DNA of 12,102 nucleotides. Source: Candidatus Zymogenus sp. GTDB taxonomy: Bacteria; Desulfobacterota; Zymogenia; Zymogenales; Zymogenaceae. The notes below the pieces were generated by a model, which saw nothing but the letters and a program-made list of their open reading frames with translations, ran no database searches and was not told the origin of the DNA. Shown in pieces: positions 1 to 9,975 of the stretch. Position numbers and translations under genes: made by a program. The first letter of the stretch is position 1. Every line of letters starts with the position of its first letter. The stretch spans positions 1 through 12,102 of the forward strand of contig JAUWME010000022.1 in NCBI GenBank assembly GCA_030613285.1, written 5' to 3'.

Positions 1-40
1 GGGGTGGTGGCGGGGGGCCGGGGGGTGCTGGTGTGTGGAA
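1..40. other. G-rich low-complexity window end (probable artefact)
   Basis: The first 40 or so bases are almost entirely G with scattered T and C and differ abruptly from the AT-rich sequence that follows. The other end of the window shows the same composition. This fits poly-G read tails carried into a contig end rather than biological sequence. No gene is seen here. Confidence 0.7.
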
Positions 41-112
41 GTTTGATTGGAAGAAAAGATTGATTGAGATTTGATTGAAAAATATATTATTGAGCGGGAT
101 TGAGATACCTTT

Positions 113-132
113 TACAATTTCCAAATATTGTA
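113..132. promoter_or_regulatory. Dyad TACAAT-N8-ATTGTA upstream of thpR-recA
   Basis: Perfect 6-nt arms TACAAT (113-118) and ATTGTA (127-132) flank an 8-nt spacer. The right arm overlaps the proposed -35 element at 128-133, a usual place for a repressor site. A second short palindrome, TGTA-G-TACA, lies at 129-137. Because recA is in the downstream cluster, a LexA/SOS operator is an obvious candidate role, but neither dyad matches a LexA box I know well, so the function is inference only. Confidence 0.3.
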
Positions 133-156
133 GTACATTAAGGTTTATGGTATAAT
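128..156 (+). promoter_or_regulatory. Candidate sigma-70 promoter for thpR-recA-pilT-recX
   Basis: A perfect TATAAT lies at 151-156, with TTGTAG at 128-133 as a weak -35 after a 17-nt spacer. It is about 80 nt upstream of the thpR start and is the only clear promoter-like signal before the tightly packed thpR-recA-pilT-recX cluster, so it probably drives all four genes. The strong -10 with a poor -35 is compatible with a regulated promoter. Confidence 0.5.
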
Positions 157-235
157 ATAGCTAACGATTCAATATTGTTTTGATAGTAAAATAGAAGTGA
201 TTTGAAAAGAGGTTGTTGTTGGAGAGAGATGATTC

Positions 236-808
236 ATGGCAAATCTCAGGTTGTTTGTTGCAGCGGAGATATCAAAAGAGGTGAGATCAGGGCTTGAGGA
301 CTTGATAAAGTCCCTTTCCGCCCCCGGTGATGGTGTGAAATGGGTTAGGCCAGCATCGATACATTTGACTATGAAATTTCTGGGAAACGTCAAAGAAGAA
401 GAGCTCGACAAAGTAATAAAGGCAGGAGAGACGGCACTTTCAGATATTAGTGGAATAGATGGTATTAAATTGTCCATAGAAGGTTTGGGGAAATTCCCCG
501 GAGGAAAAAGGATAAGAGTCATCTGGATTGGGCTGAAGGGAGAGTTAGATAGATTGGAGATGGTCCAAGATGCACTAAATGAATCATTCTACCAGATGGG
601 TTTTCCAAAAGAGGAACGGGATTTTAGACCACACCTGACACTGGGGAGGGTCAAGGGGAGAGTAAGTCGGGAGATAATCGAAAAAATTGAAGATATGAAG
701 GATATCGTTTTGGGTGATATTAGGGTTTCAGGATTGCACCTTTTAAAAAGCGATCTTAGACCAACTGGGGCGGTTTATACTTCGCTTGCTTATTATTCCT
801 TTGAATAA
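236..808 (+). CDS. thpR: RNA 2',3'-cyclic phosphodiesterase (2H family)
   Basis: This 190-residue protein belongs to the 2H phosphoesterase family (ThpR/LigT), cytoplasmic enzymes that open 2',3'-cyclic phosphate ends of RNA. The two signature motifs are present: HLT(M) with His43 and Thr45, and HLT(L) with His133 and Thr135, each on the expected strand of the duplicated fold. The N-terminal LRLFVAAEI is typical, and the length matches the usual 180-190 residues. The ATG is preceded by a GGAGAGAG purine stretch about 7 nt away. recA starts 14 nt after the stop, so the two are probably co-transcribed. The family was historically called 2'-5' RNA ligase; the phosphodiesterase name reflects current usage. 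The physiological RNA substrate is unknown. Confidence 0.93.
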   Translation: MANLRLFVAAEISKEVRSGLEDLIKSLSAPGDGVKWVRPASIHLTMKFLGNVKEEELDKVIKAGETALSDISGIDGIKLSIEGLGKFPGGKRIRVIWIGLKGELDRLEMVQDALNESFYQMGFPKEERDFRPHLTLGRVKGRVSREIIEKIEDMKDIVLGDIRVSGLHLLKSDLRPTGAVYTSLAYYSFE

Positions 809-822
809 ATGGGAGGGTTTTT

Positions 823-1869
823 GTGGCTATAGATGAAAGAAAAGAAAAATCTTTAGAATTGGCGTTATCTCAGATTGAGAAGCAGTATGGAAAAGGGGCT
901 GTGATGAAGCTTGGTGAAGGCACAGAGATTGCCAATGTGCCGGTAATTCCAACAGGTGCCATAGGTCTCGATATCGCTTTAGGCATAGGCGGAGTTCCCA
1001 GGGGAAGGGTTATTGAGATTTACGGGCCCGAAGCCTCTGGTAAAACAACCCTTGCCTTGCATATCATAGCAGAGGCGCAAAAGCTCGGAGGCGTTGCGGC
1101 TTTTATAGATGCAGAGCATGCCCTCGATATTAAATACGCAAAGGCACTGGGATTAAACATCGAGGAACTCTTAATATCTCAGCCAGATACAGGGGAGCAG
1201 GCTCTTGAGATTACAGACATCCTTATAAGAAGCGGGGCTGTGGATGTACTCGTAATCGATTCTGTAGCGGCACTTGTCCCCAGAGCGGAGATAGAGGGCG
1301 ACATGGGGGACTCACACATGGGCCTTCAGGCCAGACTAATGTCCCAGGCCATGAGAAAACTTACATCGTCCATTGCTAAATCAAAAACATCTCTAATTTT
1401 TATAAACCAGATACGAATAAAGATCGGTGTTATGTTTGGAAGTCCAGAGACAACAACGGGAGGAAATGCCCTAAAATTCTACTCCAGCGTTAGGATGGAT
1501 ATTCGGAGAATCGGGGCTTTAAAAGATGGACAGGATGTTGTAGGAAACCGCACAAGGGTCAAAATTGTCAAAAACAAGCTCGCTCCACCATTCAGGGAAG
1601 TCGAGTTTGACATTATTTATGGGCTGGGGATTTCTAAAGAGGGCGATCTCTTGGACCTGGCGGTGGAAGACGGCTTCATTGAAAAAAGCGGCACTTGGTA
1701 TTCATACGGTGAAGAACGTATCGGTCAGGGAAGAGAAAATGCCCGCAGGTTCCTTAAGGATAATAAGGATATATTTGAAACTGTAAGGAAAAAGGTGTTA
1801 GAAAAAAACGGTCTTATGAAAAAAATTCCCGAGCCGGCTTTAAAGGAGACAGGAAATGGAAATAAATGA
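823..1869 (+). CDS. recA: Recombinase RecA
   Basis: RecA (348 residues) forms filaments on single-stranded DNA, catalyses strand exchange and stimulates LexA cleavage. Visible elements are Walker A GPEASGKT (residues 68-75), Walker [13 protein letters not shown] (about 140-151), the L2 loop with [14 protein letters not shown] followed by [17 protein letters not shown], and a short C-terminal tail ending KETGNGNK. Length is normal for the family. The start is GTG, with GGGAGG 6 nt upstream; translation from this codon gives the typical N-terminus [21 protein letters not shown]. It ends in TGA inside the first codons of pilT (14-nt overlap). This TGA is a normal stop, which matters when interpreting the in-frame TGA in alaS. 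Confidence 0.98.
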   Translation: MAIDERKEKSLELALSQIEKQYGKGAVMKLGEGTEIANVPVIPTGAIGLDIALGIGGVPRGRVIEIYGPEASGKTTLALHIIAEAQKLGGVAAFIDAEHALDIKYAKALGLNIEELLISQPDTGEQALEITDILIRSGAVDVLVIDSVAALVPRAEIEGDMGDSHMGLQARLMSQAMRKLTSSIAKSKTSLIFINQIRIKIGVMFGSPETTTGGNALKFYSSVRMDIRRIGALKDGQDVVGNRTRVKIVKNKLAPPFREVEFDIIYGLGISKEGDLLDLAVEDGFIEKSGTWYSYGEERIGQGRENARRFLKDNKDIFETVRKKVLEKNGLMKKIPEPALKETGNGNK

Positions 1870-3022
1870 GATTCTAAAAATAGGTGTAAAGCAAGGTGCT
1901 TCTGATGTGCACATTAAAGTAGGACTTCCTCCCGTCTTTAGAATTGACGGATCATTGTATCCGCTAAAGAACGCCCAACGCATCACGCCAGATGAGCTAA
2001 TGAAAATAGCAGAGAGCATCATGAACAAAAAACAGATGGAAAAGTTCAAAGATTCAAACGATGTTGATCTCGCATATGGTGTGCCGGGGCTGGGGAGGTT
2101 TAGGGTTAATGTTTTTCAACAAAGGGGAACACTGGGGATTGTCCTTCGTTCAATTCCAGTGAAGATAAAAAACATTCAGGAGCTTAACCTCCCAATGGTT
2201 CTGGAAAGGATAGGCTCAGAACCGAGAGGACTGATCCTTGTTACGGGGACAACAGGATCGGGGAAATCCACAACATTGGCAGCAATGATTGATTATATCA
2301 ACTCAAACAGAACGTGCCATATCTTGACCATTGAAGACCCGATTGAGTTTCTTCATCGCGATAAAAAGAGCATCATAAACCAGCGGGAAATCGGATTTGA
2401 TACACAAAGCTTCTCCGGTGCACTAAAAAGCGCCTTGAGACAAGACCCAGACACAATCCTTGTGGGGGAGATGAGGGACTTTGAGACAATCGAGACCGCT
2501 CTTACCGCAGCAGAAACGGGACACCTCGTAATGAGTACTCTCCACACCATCGATGCTACCGAGACCATAACAAGAATTATTTCGGTCTTCCCACCCTATC
2601 AACAGCAGCAGATACGATTTCAGCTTGCTGGAATCCTAAGGGGAGTTATTTCTCAGCGTCTTGTACCAAGGGCAGATGGAAAAGGAAGAGTCCCGGCCGT
2701 GGAGGTCTTGGTATCAACAGGAATAATTAGAGAATGCATCACAGACAAGGATAGAACGAAAGAGATTCACGATGCCATAGCAAAAGGCTATACCACCCAC
2801 GGAATGCAGACATTCGATCAGTCTTTGATGTTTCTTTACAGAAAGGGTTTGATAACATACGAAGAGGCAATGAGACAGAGCAGTAATCCTGATGACTTTG
2901 CCCTGAGGGTCAAGGGAATTTCTTCCACCAGCGACTCCAGCTGGGATGAATTTGACAAAGATCACGACACCGATGAAGAGGGCGAGGAAGGTGATGAAGA
3001 TATTAAGATCGACAGGTTTTAG
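1856..3022 (+). CDS. pilT: Type IV pilus retraction-type ATPase (PilT family)
   Basis: This hexameric secretion-type ATPase of the PilT family would power pilus retraction at the inner-membrane base (388 residues). It shows the N-terminal PilT signature [13 protein letters not shown] (14-26), Walker [10 protein letters not shown] (131-139), the Asp box TIEDPIEF (158-165), Walker B ILVGEMRD (201-208) and the His box HLVMSTLHT (223-231). [10 protein letters not shown] is PilT-like rather than PilU-like. The region where classical PilT has AIRNLIRE reads IHDAIAKG, so retraction activity is less certain. Residues about 364-388 form a very acidic Asp/Glu tail. The ATG lies inside the recA 3' end, with AAGGAG (about 1843) in spacing, so translation is probably coupled. 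No other pilus genes are in view. The paralogue number cannot be assigned. Confidence 0.92.
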   Translation: MEINEILKIGVKQGASDVHIKVGLPPVFRIDGSLYPLKNAQRITPDELMKIAESIMNKKQMEKFKDSNDVDLAYGVPGLGRFRVNVFQQRGTLGIVLRSIPVKIKNIQELNLPMVLERIGSEPRGLILVTGTTGSGKSTTLAAMIDYINSNRTCHILTIEDPIEFLHRDKKSIINQREIGFDTQSFSGALKSALRQDPDTILVGEMRDFETIETALTAAETGHLVMSTLHTIDATETITRIISVFPPYQQQQIRFQLAGILRGVISQRLVPRADGKGRVPAVEVLVSTGIIRECITDKDRTKEIHDAIAKGYTTHGMQTFDQSLMFLYRKGLITYEEAMRQSSNPDDFALRVKGISSTSDSSWDEFDKDHDTDEEGEEGDEDIKIDRF

Positions 3023-3496
3023 GTGAATCGAACCAATGAGGAAGAGAGAGTCCTTGCTTCTGCGCTAAGGAGCTTGGGAAGGCGTCCACACAGTGTATAT
3101 GAGCTAAAAATAAAGCTCCTCAGAAAAGGGATGGATGATGAGGCAGTAAACAGCGTGCTGAATCGGCTTTGTGAAGATAAATATCTTGACGACCTTGATT
3201 TCGCAAAACGTTTTGTAGAATACGGCCTGATAAAGAAATTGTGGGGACAGATGAAAGTTAGGGCAGAGCTTCAAAGGAGAGGGGTGGTGAGAGAGATCGT
3301 TGACGAATTGCTGGCCAATCCTGACGTCATCGAAAAAGAGATTCTTGGGGCAAGACGATTTATAGAAAAAAAGTACTTCTTTATAAATCAAAATGGTGAG
3401 GATTTTGACAAACAGTTGAAAAACGAGATTATCTCAAAGCTAAAAAGAAGAGGCTATAGCTGGGAAATTATAGGAGAGGTCGTCCGAGATATATAA
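3023..3496 (+). CDS. recX: Regulatory protein RecX
   Basis: RecX binds RecA filaments and limits their extension. The 157-residue product has the expected three-helix repeats: ALRSLGRRPHSVYELKIKL (14-32), the EDKYLDDLDFAKRFVE segment and KLWGQMKVRAELQRRG, followed by a third repeat ending in KLKRRGYSWEIIGEVV. Length is in the family range of 150-200. It begins with GTG directly after the pilT TAG, with zero spacing and only a weak AGG upstream, so it relies on translation of pilT. Position three genes after thpR and two after recA supports the call. It is the last gene before the 3556-3580 terminator. Confidence 0.9.
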   Translation: MNRTNEEERVLASALRSLGRRPHSVYELKIKLLRKGMDDEAVNSVLNRLCEDKYLDDLDFAKRFVEYGLIKKLWGQMKVRAELQRRGVVREIVDELLANPDVIEKEILGARRFIEKKYFFINQNGEDFDKQLKNEIISKLKRRGYSWEIIGEVVRDI

Positions 3497-3497
3497 T
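3468..3497 (+). promoter_or_regulatory. Possible alaS promoter in the 3' end of recX
   Basis: A perfect TATAAT occurs at 3492-3497, overlapping the recX stop codon. The only -35 candidate is the poor TTATAG at 3468-3473 with an 18-nt spacer. If used, transcription would start near 3504 and give a short leader of about 85 nt that contains the 3556-3580 terminator before alaS. In an AT-rich stretch such a -10 match can arise by chance. Confidence 0.25.
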
Positions 3498-3510
3498 TAT
3501 AGACAAAAAC

Positions 3511-3555
3511 GGTGGTAGGTTGCCGGGGTTGTAAGGTTGGTTGTTGGTTGTGGAG
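3511..3555 (+). repeat. G/T-rich stretch with repeated GGTTG
   Basis: On the plus strand this segment is nearly all G and T, with GGTTG or GTTG recurring several times and many GG runs. It lies in the recX-alaS spacer just before the terminator. It could form a two-tetrad G-quadruplex, or simply be a low-complexity leader. No known riboswitch or T-box core (for example AGGGUGGNACCGCG) is visible. Confidence 0.4.
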
Positions 3556-3580
3556 CTGGGGGAAAGCCCCAGTTTTTTTT
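3556..3580 (+). terminator. Intrinsic terminator between recX and alaS
   Basis: The stem is CTGGGG (3556-3561) paired with CCCCAG (3567-3572) around the loop GAAAG, followed by eight T (3573-3580). This is a textbook rho-independent terminator in the plus direction. It closes the thpR-recA-pilT-recX unit. It also lies 8 nt before the first possible alaS start, so it may sit in the alaS leader and act as an attenuator. An alternative pairing of an upstream GGGGTT (in the 3511-3555 stretch) with AGCCCC would disrupt it. Confidence 0.8.
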
Positions 3581-3582
3581 AA

Positions 3583-6237
<2,655 letters not shown>

Positions 6238-6367
6238 CAAAAGACTGTTTCAATGGCTCAACGGCCCAATGGAATGGTAGCACGGTGATTCAATAGCAAG
6301 ATGGTAATATCAAAAATATGCGGGCAAAGATATGCGAGGTCATGATAATAATTAGAGAGGGGGGGGG
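6238..6367. other. Convergent spacer between alaS and the MBL-fold gene
   Basis: This is about 130 nt between the stops of two convergent genes. It contains a near-repeat of ATATGCG (around 6317 and 6332) and a run of nine G (6359-6367) directly against the hydrolase stop. No convincing hairpin with a T tract is visible for either strand, and there is no ORF worth calling. Confidence 0.5.
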
Positions 6368-7267
6368 TTAAACTCTAAAGAACCGTCCGTTATCCTCTTT
6401 TACCACACCAGTTTTCATCAATCGCTCCAGGTGTTTTTTCATCAAGGCCCGCTCTCCAAAATTGTAAAAGAGCTTCGGCTCAAGTTCTTTCTTGTAGATA
6501 ATCCTCGCATCCACAATATCTTCCATGGTGCGGGGCTTCCCAAGAAACTCCAAAAGGTCAGATTCCCTTTTATCTATCACAGACAAAAAGCTGTCCCAGA
6601 GTTCCCCAGGGTTAGAATAGTAAATATTTTTACCGTGGGAGGCAATCCAAACTTTTGCCGGGATATTCCTGAGTTTGTTTACAGATTCAATCGTCTCCTC
6701 AATGCTCGAATCTCGATCTCCATACCAAGGGCCGAACTTCAACAGATCATAGTCTCCAATGAAAAGGATTCCCAACTCCTCAAAGAGAAACGACACATTT
6801 CCGAGGGTATGGCCGGGTGTCGGAATAACCGTTACCTTCACACCGCCAAGGTCTATCTCACCATTACTATTTACTTTATTGCCAAAACGACCATCAACAT
6901 TTCTTGGCTTGTAGTTAAAACCCTCCGCTAAGAATGTCTCCCAGAGGGTCCTTTCTTCCCCATCGTCAATCCCATAAAAGTCGATGATTGCCTCAGTCTT
7001 CTCCATTGCGGGGGCGTCTTCTTCTGACATCCAAAGCTCTGTATCAAGAAATAGGTCCATGTAGATAATGTGATCCTCGTGGTAATGGGAGAGCCAAATC
7101 TGGTCAATGCCGGGGCCCTCCTTTAAGGCGATGAGTCGCTCCCTGTTTGAACCTGGATCGATCAGCACCTTCGTTTTTCCCTCAATATAGAGGGAATGGC
7201 AGTTAGGATATCTCCCTCTGTTCTCTCCCGGTATAAAAACCACGGGGCCGAATCGAATTTCTTCCAA
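6368..7267 (-). CDS. Metallo-beta-lactamase-fold hydrolase with C-terminal winged helix
   Basis: Zinc-dependent hydrolase of the MBL superfamily, 299 residues from the chosen TTG. Metal ligands are visible: HYHEDH (His61, His63, Asp65, His66), His153 in TPGHT, Asp172 in GDYD and His211 in ASHGK. The C-terminal 45 residues, with LMKKHLERLMKTGVV, look like the winged-helix tail found in LACTB2-like members. The substrate cannot be told from sequence; a thioesterase, glyoxalase II-like enzyme or nuclease are all possible. The start was chosen because TTG at 7267 has AGGAG 6 nt upstream, whereas an open frame extending to 7348 would run through the 7302-7328 terminator and encode an atypical hydrophobic leader. 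An ATG at 7330 is the alternative. No signal peptide is seen with this start. Confidence 0.87.
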   Translation of the reverse strand: MEEIRFGPVVFIPGENRGRYPNCHSLYIEGKTKVLIDPGSNRERLIALKEGPGIDQIWLSHYHEDHIIYMDLFLDTELWMSEEDAPAMEKTEAIIDFYGIDDGEERTLWETFLAEGFNYKPRNVDGRFGNKVNSNGEIDLGGVKVTVIPTPGHTLGNVSFLFEELGILFIGDYDLLKFGPWYGDRDSSIEETIESVNKLRNIPAKVWIASHGKNIYYSNPGELWDSFLSVIDKRESDLLEFLGKPRTMEDIVDARIIYKKELEPKLFYNFGERALMKKHLERLMKTGVVKEDNGRFFRV

Positions 7268-7301
7268 TGGTGTCTCCTGATGGTATTTGCTAAAGAAACC
7301 T

Positions 7302-7328
7302 AAAAAAAAGAGGGCGTAAAATCGCCCC
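7302..7328 (-). terminator. Intrinsic terminator downstream of ilvE
   Basis: On the minus strand GGGCG pairs with CGCCC around a 6-nt loop (stem bases 7312-7316 and 7323-7327), followed by TC and eight T (7309-7302). It sits between ilvE and the hydrolase gene in their shared direction and is the likely end of the ilvE transcript. It lies 34 nt before the chosen hydrolase start, so that gene needs a promoter within this short gap or readthrough. Confidence 0.72.
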
Positions 7329-7384
7329 ATTTGAAGTAGTTTAAACAATCAATTGTAAGTACACAAATTTCTTTCAAGCCAACA

Positions 7385-7407
7385 GTGAAGATTTAAAAAA
7401 TCTTCAC
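7385..7407. repeat. Perfect 10-bp inverted repeat after ilvE
   Basis: GTGAAGATTT (7385-7394) and AAATCTTCAC (7398-7407) are perfect complements around a 3-nt loop. It starts 10 nt beyond the ilvE stop. There is no T tract after it, so it is more likely an mRNA 3'-end stabilising hairpin or a protein-binding dyad than a terminator; the 7302-7328 structure does terminate. Between it and the ilvE stop is a small ACC-TTCG-GGT tetraloop hairpin. Confidence 0.7.
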
Positions 7408-7416
7408 CCGAAGGTC

Positions 7417-8334
7417 TTAAAGATAAGTGAGCCAACTTTCGTGTTTTTTATCTTTCCCTTTGACGGAATCAAAAAAGGCCTCCTGGAGTTTTTTCGTAAT
7501 CGGCCCCGCCGTTCCCTCACCGATAGGACGATCATCTATCTCCCTAATGGGAGTTACCTCTGCAGCCGTTCCGGTAAAAAAGGCCTCGTCTGCCGTATAG
7601 ATTTCGTCTCTCGTAAACCTTTCTTCGGTTAGCTGAAAGCCGCGCTCTTGGGCCAAAACTATGATGGAGTCTCTTGTGATGCCGTTTAAGATGGAAGTCA
7701 GGGGGGTTGTCTTGATTTTATTATTTTTTATAATAAAGATGTTTTCGCCACTGCCTTCTGAGACGTACCCCTCGGTGTCGAGCAGAACGGCCTCATCGTA
7801 ACCCATTTTGGTTACTTCGAGTTTTGCAAGGATCGAATTGACATAGTAGCCACAGGTTTTCGATTTTGTCATACTCGTGTTTACGTGGTGTCTGGTGAAG
7901 GAAGATGTCTTAACTTTGATACCTTTTGTAAGGCCCTCATCGCCCAGATACGCTCCCCATTTCCATACGATTATGGCGGTTCTAATCTCATTTGTTTGCG
8001 GGTGAACGCCCATGTGGCCTTCACCGATGAAAACGATGGGCCTTATGTATCCATCGTCCATATCGTTTACCTTGAGTGTTTCTATAATGGCGCCTGCAAT
8101 TTCATCTTCAGAGTATGGAATGTCGAGAAATGTAATCTTGGCAGAGCCAAAAAGTCGATCAACATGCTCCTTTAACCTGAAGATGGCTGACCTTCCGTCG
8201 TTACACTTGTAACACCGAATACCCTCGAACACTCCAAGGCCGTAGTGCAGGGTATGAGTAAGAATGTGGACGTTAGCGTCATCCCAATCAATGAGCTTCC
8301 CATCCATCCATATTTTTGAAACTTTTTCAATCAT
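7417..8334 (-). CDS. ilvE: Branched-chain-amino-acid aminotransferase
   Basis: PLP-dependent class IV aminotransferase (305 residues) that carries out the last step of valine, leucine and isoleucine synthesis, and their reverse transamination, with glutamate/2-oxoglutarate. Family hallmarks are LHYGLGVFEGIR (about 29-40), the PLP-binding Lys (about 159) in KTCGYYVNSILAK, YVSEGSGENIF, GITRDSI and FFTGTAAEVTPI. D-amino-acid transaminase and aminodeoxychorismate lyase share the fold, but these motifs fit IlvE better. The ATG at 8334 was chosen over a TTG two codons earlier because GGAG lies 7 nt before it and only 1 nt before the TTG. The gene begins 12 nt after the stop of the PATAN-DnaJ gene, so the two are probably co-transcribed. 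A hairpin and terminator follow. Confidence 0.93.
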   Translation of the reverse strand: MIEKVSKIWMDGKLIDWDDANVHILTHTLHYGLGVFEGIRCYKCNDGRSAIFRLKEHVDRLFGSAKITFLDIPYSEDEIAGAIIETLKVNDMDDGYIRPIVFIGEGHMGVHPQTNEIRTAIIVWKWGAYLGDEGLTKGIKVKTSSFTRHHVNTSMTKSKTCGYYVNSILAKLEVTKMGYDEAVLLDTEGYVSEGSGENIFIIKNNKIKTTPLTSILNGITRDSIIVLAQERGFQLTEERFTRDEIYTADEAFFTGTAAEVTPIREIDDRPIGEGTAGPITKKLQEAFFDSVKGKDKKHESWLTYL

Positions 8335-8346
8335 ATACAAACTCCA

Positions 8347-9843
8347 TTATCTATTCTTTTTGCCAAAAAAACGTCTTTGATCCGATTTAACGCCGCTGAT
8401 AGCTGTTAATTCACGCTTTGCATCAACTGAGTTGGGATTTATCTCAAGGGCTTTTTTAAACTGTAAAACAGCAACGTCCTTGAGATCTTGCACTTTGTAA
8501 ATAATTCCAAGAAAAATATAAGGAATTTCTATAGAGGGATTCAGTAAAGAGGCCTTTTTTAGATAAGTTATGGCCTTGACAGCATCACCACCTTTCTTAT
8601 CCTCTGCGATAAGGAAAAAAGTCCAGCCAAGATACGCCAAGTATTCCCCTTCATCCGGCACAAGCTTTACCGACCACTCAAAGGAATTTTTAGCATCCTC
8701 GTAGCTTTTCTTTTTTATAAACACTCTTCCCTTCTGAAACTGGAGCTCGGCATTGGTAAGATCTTGAATTTTGGAAGCTGTAACCTTTTCATCCGGGGCG
8801 GTCATGGAGAGGATATAAATATTTCTTTCTTTGTCGTTTGAGATGACACGATATGCTTTGTTGATTGTATCAAAAATTCTATTTACCGTTTTCTCCACTT
8901 TAGGAAGTATCTCCTTGGGAAAGGAATCGGGATGATATTGCTTCGCGAGTGTCAAATATGCCTTTTTTATTTCAGGAAGTTGGGCATCCTGCTCGATACC
9001 TAATACCTCAAAATAGTTTTGCCCTGCCAGCATCTGATACTTCTTGAGGAGATTTGTAGTAACCTCATCTTGTTTATCGCTCTTTTTTGGAACAACTGGG
9101 GCGGCAGCGGCGGTTCCTTTCACATCAAGGATATTCATTATAATCGAAGCGTAAAGCAACCTGCTGGAATCCATAAATTCCAGAGGGGACATTTCGATTG
9201 TTTCTTTTACGGTTCGAGTGCCATCAACAAGGTTTATTAACCACTCCTCTTGAGAGTTCAAACCTATTATATCCAGAGAAAAAAGTTTGCTTTCACCGGG
9301 GTACAGGTAGTAATTACTGTATGGCCCCATGGCTTTTCTAATTCTATCGAGGGAATAGCCCCATTTTATTCCCTTGATAATGATAGTTGGCATGGACACG
9401 CCGCCAAGGGAACTATCTTTTGGGGCCAGGTCTCTCTTTATAAAGAAATAGTCTCCGTCAATCCATTTAAAAAGATTAAGGAGTTTAAGAAGAGATTGGT
9501 TTTTGAGGAAAGTATCCAGCTCTTTTTCAGATAAAAGCCCCTTTTCTACCATAACTTTACCGTGTTGTCTTTTAGATTCAAAGGCGATTTTTAAAGTATT
9601 GTGATATTGATCCTCAGTTATCTTTCCAGCCTTAACGAGGTATCTACCAAGCACCTCCTGAAGGAGGTTGGAGTAAACTTTGGTAGGCATTCCACGACTG
9701 ATGGAGATATCTTTTTTTGCTTTGCCCCTGCTCACTGTCAGGGTTCCACTGACTCCCATTCCATAAATCTCTGATAAGAGTTTTGGAAAAGGGATGTCTT
9801 TAAGGTTTCCCCTAAATGTGGCTTTTTTCTCTGTTATAGACAT
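8347..9843 (-). CDS. PATAN (DUF4388)-DnaJ-TPR domain protein
   Basis: Multidomain, apparently cytoplasmic protein of 498 residues without a signal peptide or membrane segment. Residues about 8-135 look like a PATAN/DUF4388 module (FRGNLKDIPFPKLLSEIY, GTLTVSRG), a domain common in deltaproteobacterial signalling and motility proteins. Residues 150-245 are an unassigned, probably helical region, followed by an Ala/Pro/Lys linker. A J domain occupies about 276-346, with the diagnostic HPD at 304-306 in AKQYHPDSF, which would engage DnaK. Residues about 362-482 contain TPR-like helices (AVLQFKKALEINP). The tail is basic (RRFFGKKNR). The ATG has only a weak ribosome site. The partner and process are unknown; a co-chaperone that recruits DnaK to a TPR- or PATAN-bound client is the inferred role. 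Confidence 0.88.
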   Translation of the reverse strand: MSITEKKATFRGNLKDIPFPKLLSEIYGMGVSGTLTVSRGKAKKDISISRGMPTKVYSNLLQEVLGRYLVKAGKITEDQYHNTLKIAFESKRQHGKVMVEKGLLSEKELDTFLKNQSLLKLLNLFKWIDGDYFFIKRDLAPKDSSLGGVSMPTIIIKGIKWGYSLDRIRKAMGPYSNYYLYPGESKLFSLDIIGLNSQEEWLINLVDGTRTVKETIEMSPLEFMDSSRLLYASIIMNILDVKGTAAAAPVVPKKSDKQDEVTTNLLKKYQMLAGQNYFEVLGIEQDAQLPEIKKAYLTLAKQYHPDSFPKEILPKVEKTVNRIFDTINKAYRVISNDKERNIYILSMTAPDEKVTASKIQDLTNAELQFQKGRVFIKKKSYEDAKNSFEWSVKLVPDEGEYLAYLGWTFFLIAEDKKGGDAVKAITYLKKASLLNPSIEIPYIFLGIIYKVQDLKDVAVLQFKKALEINPNSVDAKRELTAISGVKSDQRRFFGKKNR

Positions 9844-9852
9844 ACTTATAGA

Positions 9853-9880
9853 ATATTACTTAAAAACATAGAATTGTGAA
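9853..9880 (-). promoter_or_regulatory. Weak candidate promoter for the PATAN-DnaJ/ilvE pair
   Basis: On the minus strand TTCACA (9880-9875) and TAATAT (9858-9853) are separated by 16 nt and lie just before the ATG at 9843. The start site would fall almost at the ATG, leaving no room for a leader, which lowers confidence. The 132-nt gap to the upstream permease gene argues that some promoter lies here. A small hairpin TGCGT-N8-ACGCA (9927-9944) lies in the same gap. Confidence 0.22.
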
Positions 9881-9975
9881 GTAAAGTTGAAGTTATAAAT
9901 TAAAACTCATTTAAGATTTCGGACTTTGCGTTGCCCGATACGCACAGATAAATTTCCAGTGCGATTAATTAGTTT

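Noticed and set aside
6431..6931. Plus-strand open frame of 166 codons opposite the MBL-fold hydrolase
   Set aside because: The minus strand encodes all MBL metal-binding motifs across this span. The plus-strand translation shows no domain and no upstream ribosome site.
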